Shown here: positions 23,795 to 32,314 of the stretch, piece after piece
How positions within the stretch are numbered: position 1 is the first letter of the stretch
Layout of the letters: the number at the start of each line of letters is the position of its first letter
From: Melioribacter sp051488665
Lineage (GTDB): Bacteria; Bacteroidota; Ignavibacteria; Ignavibacteriales; Melioribacteraceae
Assembly (NCBI RefSeq): GCF_051488665.1
Contig: NZ_JBPSEG010000004.1
Coordinates: forward strand, 179,738-243,737
DNA length: 64,000 nt
Direction: 5' to 3'
Notes under the pieces: generated by a model
The model's database searches: none
Seen by the model: the letters and a program-made list of their open reading frames with translations, nothing else
What the model was told of the DNA's origin: nothing
Program-made: the position numbers and the translations under genes

Positions 23795-25105
23795 TCACCC
23801 GCCGTTCAATTGATTTTCCAGATAAAGTTCATAAGCTCCGAGGTCGAGAAATCCGTGTCCCGACAAATTAAACAAAATCGTTTTTGATTCTCCGGTTTCT
23901 TTGCATTTCAATGCCTGTTCGACCGCTTCTTTAACGGCATGAGAACTTTCGGGCGCGGGCACAATACCTTCCGTCTGAGCGAAGATTTGAGCTGCTTTGA
24001 AAACTTCGAGTTGTTCGTAAGCCGACGCCGAAATAATGCCCTGATTATAAAGGTGAGATATCGAAGGAGCCATACCGTGATATCTCAATCCGCCGGCGTG
24101 AATTTTGGGCGGTATAAAATCGTGACCGAGAGTATACATTTTCAATAAAGGCGTCATGCCCGCTTCGTCGCCGAAGTCGTAATCGAACTTGCCTTTTGTC
24201 AAAGTGGGACACGAAGCCGGCTCTACGGCGATAACTTCGAGATTCTTTCTTTCGCCGCTCAGTTTGTCTTTAATAAACGGGAAAGCCAGGCCGGCAAAGT
24301 TGCTGCCGCCCCCTGCGCATCCGATTACAATATCGGGATAGTCGTCCACAATTTCCATTTGCAATTTGGCTTCTTCTCCGATTACGGTTTGATGCAGCAG
24401 AACATGATTCAAAACGCTGCCGAGACTGTAATTCGTATCGTCCCGTTGAACGGCGACTTCAACCGCTTCGCTGATTGCAATGCCGAGCGAGCCGGGAGAA
24501 TCGGGATCGGCTTCCAGTACTTTTCTGCCTGCGTTCGTTAAATTAGTAGGACTCGCATGCACAGTAGCCCCGAACAATTTCATAAACGTTTTACGATACG
24601 GTTTTTGATTATAGCTGACTTTTACCATAAAGACTTCGCATTCCAAACCGAAATGTTTGCATGCCATTGAAAGCGCGCTGCCCCATTGACCGGCTCCGGT
24701 TTCGGTAACGAGTTTTTTGATTCCGGCTTTTTTGTTGTAATAAGCCTGGGCGTACGAGGTATTTGTTTTGTGGCTTCCCGTCGGATTTGCGCCTTCGTAT
24801 TTGAAATAAATTTTTGCGGGCGTGTCGAGTTCTTTTTCGAGATTTGCGGCGCGAATTAACGGCGTCGGTCTGCTTATTCTATATAGATCTCTTACTTCGT
24901 CGGGAATTTCGATATACCGTTCGGTAGAAACCTCCTGCATAATCAAATCCATCGGAAAGATAGCCGATAAATCCTCCGGACCGGCGGGTTGTTTTGTTGC
25001 GGGATTCAACGGCGGGTCCATCGGAACGGGCAAATCCGCAAGAATATTGTAATAATGAGTTGGCATTTTAGATTGTTCGAGAAAAACTATTTTGTTGTCC
25101 GACAT
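23795..25105 (-). CDS. trpB2: Tryptophan synthase beta chain, class 2 (TrpB2)
   Basis: 436 residues; GGAGG lies upstream of the ATG. Catalyses PLP-dependent joining of indole and serine to give tryptophan. EGANPTGSHKTNT holds the PLP lysine, GAGQWGSAL and GCAGGGSN the phosphate-binding loops, and GLRYHGMAPSIS and AGGLRYH are typical of the long class-2 form (about 430-450 residues), with the extended N-terminus seen here. No trpA or other trp gene is adjacent, so it may salvage indole or work in trans with a distant operon. The upstream attenuator (25155-25288) links expression to charged tRNA-Trp. Confidence 0.95.
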   Translation of the reverse strand: MSDNKIVFLEQSKMPTHYYNILADLPVPMDPPLNPATKQPAGPEDLSAIFPMDLIMQEVSTERYIEIPDEVRDLYRISRPTPLIRAANLEKELDTPAKIYFKYEGANPTGSHKTNTSYAQAYYNKKAGIKKLVTETGAGQWGSALSMACKHFGLECEVFMVKVSYNQKPYRKTFMKLFGATVHASPTNLTNAGRKVLEADPDSPGSLGIAISEAVEVAVQRDDTNYSLGSVLNHVLLHQTVIGEEAKLQMEIVDDYPDIVIGCAGGGSNFAGLAFPFIKDKLSGERKNLEVIAVEPASCPTLTKGKFDYDFGDEAGMTPLLKMYTLGHDFIPPKIHAGGLRYHGMAPSISHLYNQGIISASAYEQLEVFKAAQIFAQTEGIVPAPESSHAVKEAVEQALKCKETGESKTILFNLSGHGFLDLGAYELYLENQLNGG

Positions 25106-25154
25106 TTTTTTAACCTCCGATTTATTAGTGAGAAAAATCTAAGCCCGTATAACA

Positions 25155-25189
25155 AAAAAGCCGTGAACGGTTCTACCATCCACGGCTTT
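25155..25189 (-). terminator. Attenuator terminator of trpB2
   Basis: A stem of about 15 pairs with an AGA loop (AAAGCCGTG...CACGGCTTT) followed by TTTTTTG, 50 bases upstream of the trpB2 start. It lies before the gene rather than after one, which marks it as regulatory. Confidence 0.85.
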
Positions 25190-25250
25190 ATTGATTGCAA
25201 AATATTTAAAGTCCTAGGACGGCAGAGAGGAATATCTCCACTGCCACCAG
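25155..25250 (-). promoter_or_regulatory. Trp attenuator: pause hairpin, antiterminator and terminator before trpB2
   Basis: Three alternative pairings are visible on the minus strand. Segment 1:2 is GGCAG (25241-25245) with CTGCC (25221-25225), plus inner GAG/CTC. Segment 2:3 is TCTGCCGTCC (25217-25226) with GGATGGTAGA (25172-25181), ten pairs including two G-U. Segment 3:4 is AAAGCCGTG (25181-25189) with CACGGCTTT (25157-25165); the intervening bases also pair, leaving a three-base loop, and a T run follows. A ribosome stalled at the leader Trp codons would cover segment 1, free segment 2 and prevent the terminator. This is the classical ribosome-mediated attenuation layout. Confidence 0.85.
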
Positions 25251-25288
25251 AACAAATTAACTTTAGCGATATTTAATTTTCCGTTCAT
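25214..25288 (-). CDS. Trp-rich leader peptide of trpB2
   Basis: A 24-codon ORF, ATG at 25288 and TAG ending at 25214. Codons 14-17 read Trp-Trp-Gln-Trp (TGG TGG CAG TGG), followed by Arg-Tyr; three Trp in four codons is far above chance. The Trp codons lie on the 5' arm of the first hairpin and the stop codon falls at the end of the antiterminator segment. No Shine-Dalgarno is seen and the predicted transcription start lies within a few bases of the ATG, so the leader may be translated as a nearly leaderless message. Confidence 0.85.
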   Translation of the reverse strand: MNGKLNIAKVNLFWWQWRYSSLPS

Positions 25289-25297
25289 TTGAATGCA

Positions 25298-25326
25298 AAG
25301 ATAAATTTTAAGAATTCAATAGTCAA
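25298..25326 (-). promoter_or_regulatory. Promoter of the trpB2 leader
   Basis: TTGACT (25321-25326), a 17-base spacer and TATCTT (25298-25303) on the minus strand; the -10 continues as TATCTTTG, also fitting the TAnnTTTG box. Transcription should begin within a few bases of the leader ATG at 25288. Confidence 0.65.
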
Positions 25327-25396
25327 TAAAAAATATCAGGGTTCGAGTAAAAATTACTCTCCCCCCGACCACCCTCAAACAATTATTATGGAATGA

Positions 25397-28096
25397 TTAC
25401 TTTAAAAGAATGAGTTTTTTAGTTTCGGAAAACTCGCCGGACTGCATTCTGTAAAGGTATATACCGTTGCTCAGATTACCGCCGTCGAATTCTACTTCAT
25501 AGTTGCCAGGAGATTTTTCTTCATTAACCAGCGTTGCAATTTCTCTGCCGAGTATATCGTAAACTGTAATGTTTACAAAGCTTGTTTTAGGCACAGAGTA
25601 TTTTATTTTCGTTGACGGGTTGAAGGGGTTGGGGTAATTTTGATACAAAAAATAATTTTTTGGTACATAAATATTGTTTGTTACATATGTCAATGGTTCA
25701 TCCGAACCTAAGATAAACTCACTAAAATTTATTACTGTTGTGAACAAAGTATTGCTTGTTGCGTCATATGTACTTGGTAATTCATTAAATAAGCCAATTC
25801 CTGGGCTAGAACGACTGTAAACCTTAATTGTGCTTGGATTTATAATTCTATCTGGTAATTGAGATAAATCAATCATAATTTCAGCAACGAATGATAAAAG
25901 CCCTACTTGATTTATAACCCAACGATATTTGCTAATATTCTTCGGTGCTTTTCCTATGAAACCGATTTGATCGGGTTCTTTTGCAAAAAAATTTACAGTG
26001 CAACTACCTAAACCATTTATAGATTTGAAATTTATTGCTGCGGCAGTTTTATTGCCGTTAGAATTGAAATTATAGATACCCTTGGATGTAACTATTTGAG
26101 TAACAGATATACCAGGTTCACCAAATGGAACAATATGCACAATTTGCCCCGAGAATGTTTTGTAATCTGGTATGCAGCCATTATTTTTTCCACCCCCATT
26201 TCCTATTTTGACCGTTCCATCTTGGTAGTATACAGCCCAATCATAAAAACAAAAATCAGGGTGAACGTAGTTATAGTTTCCATCACCAGTAAATACTTCT
26301 ACTGGACCAGGGAGAGTTACAATTATTGGGGGACCAAAAAATTTTCTATAATTTTCTGGTATTATATATTTCTGTGAGATAATGTTGTAAATGCATTCTT
26401 GATAAGGGAATATAGATTTATCTTTCCAATTGTCATTGTTAATTATTTTTCTGGGATAATGAAATTTTGGGTCATTTCCATTGTAGTAGCTTTGTCCAAT
26501 ATATTTTACTGCTCCATTATAATAAGCAAGAGGGTAATACCAATTTTCAAGAATTCTTGCATCGTCTTCTGCGCCCCCCGAACCAATTGGGTATGGGGCA
26601 ATTTTTTTTGCTACCAAAAGCCTAGTCCCAATTTCAAGATTGTACCTCCAATTATGCTTTAGAAAGTCAATATTTACCTCAACTAAATCATAATAAATAT
26701 AAAAATTATTTTCTCCTTGTTCATGTCCCTCTTCAACATTTGTAGCTAAATATAATTTAGTTTTATCAACATTAACAGGTACAGTTACCTGCATTAATCC
26801 CCATCCTTTTTTAACTATATTCCCATAAGCGTCTTTTTCGTTATGAAAGATTGGACTACCATCATCATTAAATTGTCTCCAACCCGATTCCTGTTCTACA
26901 ATTGCTTTAATAATTACTGATGGCACTTTGTATTTCAAAGATAATTGTTCAATATAATCAGAAATTTCCTGATAAGTTGGTATCCAGGAAGAAGATTCAT
27001 ATTTTGCAGACCATCCTTTACTAGTTGTCAACCAATCAGTGGTAAATCGCACAAGCATAGACCCCTGAGAAGAAGTAATTGATGATGGTATAGTATTTCC
27101 GCTAAATTTTCCAATGATTGGTGAATCAGCATTAGAACCATCATAAACAGTAACAAAATCATAATCTTTTTCTGTATCAAATGATAGAAATGTTAAAATA
27201 ATATTTTCCGCATTATCTGGTTTTATAAGGTAATAGAGGTCTAAGTTATTATCATAATTATCATTGCCGCTTCCATCATCAAAAGTAAGTTTATCTTTTG
27301 TTAAAATAACTTGATTTCCGGTTTCAAAATTATTGACGGAAGAAAATTGACTTATTGAATTTTCATTAATTGCAATAACTTTACAGTAATAATAATTAAC
27401 TGGTTTTAAGTTAGTATTATAAGTTAGTTCATTTTCATTCGCCATATAATAAGTAAATCCACTAAAAATGCTGCTTGTACTCCATTGAATTTGATACCAG
27501 TTTGCATATTCAACCCTATTCCATTGAAATTCCACATTAAGCCATGGAATTGTTGAATTATTTTCCGGATAAATTATTTGTGATTTTTCTAATGATATAC
27601 CTGAAGATACTGTTGTATACTCATAAACCTCCGACCAATCGCTGGTTTCATATGTATATGTATTTAATGCTCTAACACGCCAGTAATATGTTGAATTATT
27701 CTTAAAATCTTGGGGATATCTTATAGCTGGTGCAAAATAAAGAGAATCAATTGTTAGTGGTTCTTCAAATTGCCAATAAGGATTCGAGATTATATTGAAA
27801 TAAAAATATTGGTCTGTTGATATTTGCAATTCATAACGATTAGCATTTGGGATTGTACCAATTATGAAAATTGGTACAATTGGAATATCTGTTGAGTTAT
27901 TTTCAGGATATATCATTTTGGGGGTACTTAAATTAACTATGTAATTTATCGTTCCATTTTTTGAAAGATGATTTTGATTGTCTATATCCCCCTGAATTCC
28001 GTTCGGGGTTTTTGATTGAGAGAAACTATTATTAATTAATAAAAATGAATAAATTAAAAAAAATAGTTTTTTATAGGTTGCTCTATTACTGCACAT
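25397..28096 (-). CDS. Secreted transglycosylase-like/CUB protein with T9SS sorting domain
   Basis: 899 residues. Signal peptide about 1-27; two fibronectin-III/Ig-like domains about 57-162 and 172-258 (STYYWRVRALN, then NYYYCKVIAIN); CUB-like domain about 268-368 (FDDGSGNDNYDNN, DYDFVTVYDGSNADSPIIG); lysozyme/SLT-like domain about 378-580 (AIVEQESGWRQF with Glu403 in the catalytic position, KGWGLMQVTVP, YYPLAYYNGAVKYIGQSYY); an unrecognised domain about 590-800; T9SS type A tail about 815-899 (NYPNPFNPSTKIKY). Probably secreted and acting on peptidoglycan, its own or that of other cells. The region is clearly AT-richer than the flanking core genes. The N-terminal domain is shared with the neighbour at 28317. 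Confidence 0.82.
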   Translation of the reverse strand: MCSNRATYKKLFFLIYSFLLINNSFSQSKTPNGIQGDIDNQNHLSKNGTINYIVNLSTPKMIYPENNSTDIPIVPIFIIGTIPNANRYELQISTDQYFYFNIISNPYWQFEEPLTIDSLYFAPAIRYPQDFKNNSTYYWRVRALNTYTYETSDWSEVYEYTTVSSGISLEKSQIIYPENNSTIPWLNVEFQWNRVEYANWYQIQWSTSSIFSGFTYYMANENELTYNTNLKPVNYYYCKVIAINENSISQFSSVNNFETGNQVILTKDKLTFDDGSGNDNYDNNLDLYYLIKPDNAENIILTFLSFDTEKDYDFVTVYDGSNADSPIIGKFSGNTIPSSITSSQGSMLVRFTTDWLTTSKGWSAKYESSSWIPTYQEISDYIEQLSLKYKVPSVIIKAIVEQESGWRQFNDDGSPIFHNEKDAYGNIVKKGWGLMQVTVPVNVDKTKLYLATNVEEGHEQGENNFYIYYDLVEVNIDFLKHNWRYNLEIGTRLLVAKKIAPYPIGSGGAEDDARILENWYYPLAYYNGAVKYIGQSYYNGNDPKFHYPRKIINNDNWKDKSIFPYQECIYNIISQKYIIPENYRKFFGPPIIVTLPGPVEVFTGDGNYNYVHPDFCFYDWAVYYQDGTVKIGNGGGKNNGCIPDYKTFSGQIVHIVPFGEPGISVTQIVTSKGIYNFNSNGNKTAAAINFKSINGLGSCTVNFFAKEPDQIGFIGKAPKNISKYRWVINQVGLLSFVAEIMIDLSQLPDRIINPSTIKVYSRSSPGIGLFNELPSTYDATSNTLFTTVINFSEFILGSDEPLTYVTNNIYVPKNYFLYQNYPNPFNPSTKIKYSVPKTSFVNITVYDILGREIATLVNEEKSPGNYEVEFDGGNLSNGIYLYRMQSGEFSETKKLILLK

Positions 28097-28316
28097 AATG
28101 TAATGAACCCCTCTTACTTTTATAGTTATTTTATTATTATGGCCCGGACCTGTTATTAAATAATGACTCCCCTTCTAAATCCTTATTTTCAACTATCAAG
28201 TTCAATAATACTAGTCTAAATCCCGTAACTGTAAATCCTGAGATTAATAAATAATAAGAAGAAAATTTTATATGTAATAAGTTGCTAAATTAGATTTGTA
28301 AGTATTTATTTAAACA

Positions 28317-28799
28317 CTATCTGCTCACCACCTTCTCTCCCTTATCTCCTTCTGTAATAATTATTCCCGTTGGAGTGGAAGCGGTTGCATAATCTGGAAA
28401 AACATTATCTACACGTATTATTCCTTTTTTAGTTTTTTCTTTAATAACTTTTGAACCTATTTTAATTTCTTTGCCAATGCCAATTACCTCAAATTCATCA
28501 CCAACAGAAATTCCATTTCCATCTGAAGCATAACAGTCAAGGGATAATTCAATCTCATATCTATTAGCTAAATTAACGGTGCCAATAATGAATTTGGGAA
28601 CTATCGGAGCATCTATTGCATTATTCTGCGGATACACCATTTCCGGTATACGTAAAGTCGCCGCTTGTTTATTAAGATTTTTTAAATCATCAGCTTCTAT
28701 GTTAGAAATTACGCACATAATTCCTTCGAGTACTTTTGATTGTCCGAAATCATTTCCTATCATTATAAACCATATAATAATGGTAAGAAAGAATTCCAA
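28317..28799 (-). CDS. Chimeric secreted protein: Ig-like start, FlgT/CsgG-like C-terminus
   Basis: About 160 residues if translated from the TTG at 28799, which has AAAGGAG seven bases upstream; the frame extends to an ATG at 28823 without such a site. A hydrophobic signal is followed by a segment (PEMVYPQNNAIDAPIVPKF, then ANRYEIELS) homologous to residues about 58-93 of the 899-residue protein downstream. The sequence then switches to VGDEFEVIGIGKEIKIGSKV and KKGIIRVDNVFPDYATAS, which resembles the C-terminal barrel of FlgT/CsgG-associated proteins. It looks like a recombined or degraded gene; expression is uncertain. The CsgG-like lipoprotein is 1.8 kb upstream. Confidence 0.55.
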   Translation of the reverse strand: MEFFLTIIIWFIMIGNDFGQSKVLEGIMCVISNIEADDLKNLNKQAATLRIPEMVYPQNNAIDAPIVPKFIIGTVNLANRYEIELSLDCYASDGNGISVGDEFEVIGIGKEIKIGSKVIKEKTKKGIIRVDNVFPDYATASTPTGIIITEGDKGEKVVSR

Positions 28800-28899
28800 G
28801 CGAAATCTCCTTTCGTAATACATTTGTGTTATTCCTTCATATTAACAATCTAACCAAGCGAACAAAACAATGATATTATTTTCAAGCTTTTACTGTGAG

Positions 28900-29658
28900 T
28901 TACCGTCCAATTCCAAAATTAACCCCTAATCTTACTTCCGGACCCATTAACTTAAACGGGGAATCGTTTGTCCTTTTATTATCAATATAAAATGCGAGGT
29001 TATTTGCATCTAGATCTTCATTTGCTGTTACATTTGTTCCATTTTGATCCGGACCCGTAAAGCTAACTTCCGGTTTTAGGTCTATATTTATTGAATAACT
29101 ACCCGATAAAATTATTTGAGCATTAGGGCTTACATCGATTACAAAAGCTAAATTCGGTCTAATAAAAGCATACCATCCAACCATGCTTAAATCAACATTT
29201 GCAAAATTTTGAAACCGGGTATCATTTACCTGTATCCAAGTTGTATGGTTTTCCAATGTTCCAAGTGATTTATTATAGTACCCTACTCCCCCAGAAATGC
29301 TTGGCAAGAACGAAATATTTTTTTCACCAGTAATAAAGAAAGGATAGCCGATACTACCGCCACCATCTATACCAAAGTATTTCCCCAAAAACAAATCCAC
29401 AAAAGCGTCCCAATACATATTTTGAGTTTTTGAATAATTGTTATAATTAAATCCCAAATTAAAAACCGTCTTGCCACTTAATTCAATGTCAGTAAAAAAA
29501 TTATCCGGGGCTGGTGATTCATCACGATACCAAAACCAGATATTGGAACCCCTGTATTCAATAAATTTTAATCCTCCATATACTGTTACATTTCTTTGAG
29601 CCGATGCATGCTCGCAAACAAATAAAAATGCAACAAATAATATTGTAAAAGTTTTCAT
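28900..29658 (-). CDS. Hypothetical outer-membrane barrel-like protein
   Basis: 252 residues with GGAGG seven bases before the ATG. Signal peptide about 1-20 (ends ASAQ); the rest alternates hydrophobic and polar residues with many aromatics (GYPFFITGEKNISFLPSISGG as two strands, FIRPNLAFVIDVSP), and the last residues LGVNFGIGR fit a terminal strand. No family recognised. Follows the small lipoprotein gene by 24 bases, so it is probably in one transcript with 29683-30407. Confidence 0.65.
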   Translation of the reverse strand: MKTFTILFVAFLFVCEHASAQRNVTVYGGLKFIEYRGSNIWFWYRDESPAPDNFFTDIELSGKTVFNLGFNYNNYSKTQNMYWDAFVDLFLGKYFGIDGGGSIGYPFFITGEKNISFLPSISGGVGYYNKSLGTLENHTTWIQVNDTRFQNFANVDLSMVGWYAFIRPNLAFVIDVSPNAQIILSGSYSINIDLKPEVSFTGPDQNGTNVTANEDLDANNLAFYIDNKRTNDSPFKLMGPEVRLGVNFGIGR

Positions 29659-29682
29659 TTTGCCTCCAATTATATGAAAAAA

Positions 29683-30090
29683 TTAATCTCTTTTTTCGAG
29701 TTCACAATCAATAGGATACATACAAATATTACTGCTAAATTTTCCGATAATTCTACTACCATTTAACTTTCCATGTATATTTATTTTTATTGATGAACCT
29801 AACACTGAGCCGGCTTCCCCATTTAACGAAACTGCCTTGCCTTCAATAAATCCTTGTACATCAATAGTATTTTGTTGAGGGTTATTTTGCAGACTCATCG
29901 TCAGTAACCCGTTTAAATTTTTTTCATTCTGACTAAGAAGTAATTCAAGCTGTAAAGTTGTAACTTTATTACCCCTTATCTCAGTAGCAGTACCCCTCCA
30001 ATTACCGGATAAGTTCGGTTCATTTGAACAACCAAAAGAATATACTATAAATGTAATTAACACAAATTTTATCGAACATCTTTTATTCAT
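29683..30090 (-). CDS. Small hypothetical lipoprotein
   Basis: 135 residues. The lipobox YSFGC places the modified Cys at 21. The rest (LSGNWRGTATEIRGN, LNGLLTMSLQ) resembles short lipocalin-like or single-domain beta proteins but no family is recognised. Its ATG overlaps the stop of the preceding DUF898-like gene in ATGA, and GAGGGGG lies upstream, so it is co-translated with that gene. Confidence 0.65.
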   Translation of the reverse strand: MNKRCSIKFVLITFIVYSFGCSNEPNLSGNWRGTATEIRGNKVTTLQLELLLSQNEKNLNGLLTMSLQNNPQQNTIDVQGFIEGKAVSLNGEAGSVLGSSIKINIHGKLNGSRIIGKFSSNICMYPIDCELEKRD

Positions 30091-30407
30091 ATTTCCCCCT
30101 CAAACTCCATATGCTCAACAATCCATTTTTGTAAATCAGGAATAATCCATATGGCATAAATGCCGAAAGTGACTATTAACAGGAAGAACCATTTAATCCA
30201 TAAACCGAACAAACCAGCACCGCTGCCAATAAATTTGCAGCGTCTGCCATTGATAATTGTGTGCTTTGCTATCCATTGTTGTTTAAGAACAACCGCCCAT
30301 GGGAATGCAAGACCGAGTGATAATAACGTAATTAAAAAAGCCGCAACGGCAGTACCGAAAAATGTCCCGGCACCTCCATCGAATGAAAAGTTTTTTGATT
30401 TTGTCAT
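30087..30407 (-). CDS. DUF898/YjgN-like membrane protein
   Basis: 106 residues with two strong membrane segments (about 18-42 and 68-90). FSFDGGAGTFFG, then SLGLAFPWAVVLKQQWIAKHTIINGRRCKFIG, the latter read as conserved blocks of the DUF898 family, where short forms have one repeat of the core. Function unknown. First gene of a likely three-gene operon with the lipoprotein and barrel protein. Confidence 0.7.
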   Translation of the reverse strand: MTKSKNFSFDGGAGTFFGTAVAAFLITLLSLGLAFPWAVVLKQQWIAKHTIINGRRCKFIGSGAGLFGLWIKWFFLLIVTFGIYAIWIIPDLQKWIVEHMEFEGEI

Positions 30408-30559
30408 AAATTTATTCTTCTTAAAAATGGTAGAATTTTACTTCTCATCTGTTTTTCAACAACAAACCATATGATGCTTAACTTGCAAGCAAATTCACTT
30501 AAATTTTATCAATTTTTTCTCATTGGCAACCACTATTTACATATGTTCATACAGATAAA

Positions 30560-31963
30560 TTATCTGCTCAACTCCTTCTCAATCCATTCACTTAACTGGT
30601 CATATAATTTTACATTCCATTCCCTCTCAACATCAATGTCTCTTGAAGGTGCATTATTCCCTCCTGGATATTGAACTGTTACCGGTTCTTTCGATACTGT
30701 ATGATATTTTCCAAATCCTGTTTTAACATCAACTACACGACCCTGAATCTCTATCCCATAAGTGACCATAACGTTAGCGAGAACGCGTCTTGTTTTCGTT
30801 AAACGCTGCTTTGTGTTACTATCATATTCATCATATTCTTCATCTCGGTAGATAGGATTTCTCAATACTTGTGTTTTTTTCAAAAATTTACCATATACAA
30901 GCTTGTCTACTCCAAGAAGTTTACCGGTTTCTTTTTCCGATAAAGATGATTCTAATTGTAATAGTGAAAGGAAGTAATCGCGGTCATAAACATTGAAATT
31001 CGATTGTGCTAATCTTGTGCTTATAAAGACGGATGCCAGCCAGCCATCGGCTTTATCATTAATTGCCTTTGTATCAAATTCCATTACTGCAACATTAGGT
31101 GCGTCTTTTTTATATGCAGTTAATCCTCCACTAGCTGCTTTTGATTCAGATTCAGCTTCAACCAGCGTTTGCAATTTTTTTCTTGCTTCAGAAAAAGCTT
31201 CGGGTTTTATCCGTTTGAAAATGCTTGTTTTTTGATTGTTATCTTCAGCCATGTTTAAGGCATTGAGGGCATCTCCAAATCGCCTCTGGGTTTCATAGAG
31301 ATTTGCTAGATTCCCATAAAGTAGGGCTCTTTCAAACCCAGGTTCGTAAGATTCAATAGAAATCTTTATTTTATTTTCCGCTTCATTGAACTTGTCGTTT
31401 TTCAAGAGTGAAATAATTTCATCTTTATTCTTATCATCGGACGGAAAGGTGTAGCGTATATAATCGCTTATTTCCTTTTTATAGCCTCCGAGTATTTTTA
31501 CAATTTGATCCACATAAGAAGCTTCTCCATATCCCTTTAAAAATCGAGCAAATGCTATACGTCCATCTTTTTCAATTATTTTGAATGCAACCTGTCCTCC
31601 AATATCCTCAGCAACAAGGAAAAGATCTACATTAGTTTTGTAGCCGAAATTGCTAATACTTTCATTTGTCGCCTTGAGTTTTCTTTCGTGTACAATACTT
31701 GTTAATTGCTGGATATCAATAACATTCACATTCAGTTCTTTTTGAAGTCCTTCCATAAGTTTCGCTTGCAATGTTTGATTATCATCAGTTATTGTTGGAA
31801 GCACGGCAATTGTTTTGATCCCTTCGAGCTTAACCTGTGGAGCAATGTCGTACGAAAACGATTTAACTCCCATATCTAAGGTTGATAAGGAGGGAGCACA
31901 CCCGTAAAAAAATAAAACTATAGAAACTACTGCTAAAATTTTTAAAGTATATTTTTTTCCCAT
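30560..31963 (-). CDS. CsgG-like lipoprotein with two CsgG-type domains
   Basis: About 467 residues from the ATG at 31963; GAGGTG lies six bases upstream, so the earlier GTG is not preferred. Lipobox LFFYGC with Cys at about 22. First domain about 45-170 (IKTIAVLPTITDDNQTL, then VIDIQQLTSIVHERKL); a TPR-like helical linker about 195-270 (LLYGNLANLYETQRRFGDALNALN); second domain about 285-420 (APNVAVMEFDTKAIND, WLASVFISTRLAQSNFNVYDRDY, YGIEIQGRVVDVKTG). CsgG proteins form or regulate outer-membrane pores for fibre export; CsgG-like lipoproteins in other bacteria often have unknown roles. No curlin gene is seen. It lies at the start of the AT-rich block. Confidence 0.78.
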   Translation of the reverse strand: MGKKYTLKILAVVSIVLFFYGCAPSLSTLDMGVKSFSYDIAPQVKLEGIKTIAVLPTITDDNQTLQAKLMEGLQKELNVNVIDIQQLTSIVHERKLKATNESISNFGYKTNVDLFLVAEDIGGQVAFKIIEKDGRIAFARFLKGYGEASYVDQIVKILGGYKKEISDYIRYTFPSDDKNKDEIISLLKNDKFNEAENKIKISIESYEPGFERALLYGNLANLYETQRRFGDALNALNMAEDNNQKTSIFKRIKPEAFSEARKKLQTLVEAESESKAASGGLTAYKKDAPNVAVMEFDTKAINDKADGWLASVFISTRLAQSNFNVYDRDYFLSLLQLESSLSEKETGKLLGVDKLVYGKFLKKTQVLRNPIYRDEEYDEYDSNTKQRLTKTRRVLANVMVTYGIEIQGRVVDVKTGFGKYHTVSKEPVTVQYPGGNNAPSRDIDVEREWNVKLYDQLSEWIEKELSR

Positions 31964-32043
31964 TTTTCGCACCTCATTTTGTTTTTGAAAGGATTATTTA
32001 AATCAATTATATATTTACCCGAACAGGTAATTTTGCGGAAAAT

Positions 32044-32090
32044 CCTCTGAAAATTTTTTTCAAAAAATTTTTAGAGGTGATATAAATCAC
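32044..32090. promoter_or_regulatory. AT-rich hairpin and GTGATATAAATCAC palindrome upstream of the CsgG-like gene
   Basis: CCTCTGAAAATTTTTT pairs with AAAAAATTTTTAGAGG (32044-32076) in a 15-16-pair stem. It is immediately followed by GTGATATAAATCAC (32077-32090), a perfect GTGA-N6-TCAC palindrome of the CRP/FNR half-site type. It lies about 115 bases upstream of the CsgG-like start and 225 bases past the anti-sigma-like gene. The rest of 31964-32314 shows no gene. Confidence 0.35.
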
Positions 32091-32314
32091 GCTTTATGAA
32101 ATGGGGAGTAAAGTGGCAAGTCATTATGCTGCGAGGGGCGCCAATCATTGTTTTATTCTTTGCAGAATGATCGACAATTTTATTTCTGAATAATTTTAAT
32201 GCGGATTGCTGTGTCATTAATAATTGCTTTCCCTCAAACTCGCTCGTTTTCTTGAAACTTTTTACTACTTAAGCGGGGAAAACGACGGCCAATAAAGTTT
32301 ACAGCCAGGTCTTC

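Noticed and set aside
25141..25260. The structured trpB2 leader considered as a T-box or tRNA gene
   Set aside because: There is no T-box AGGGTGGNACCGCG-type element and no cloverleaf; the Trp-rich ORF with alternative hairpins explains the structure fully.
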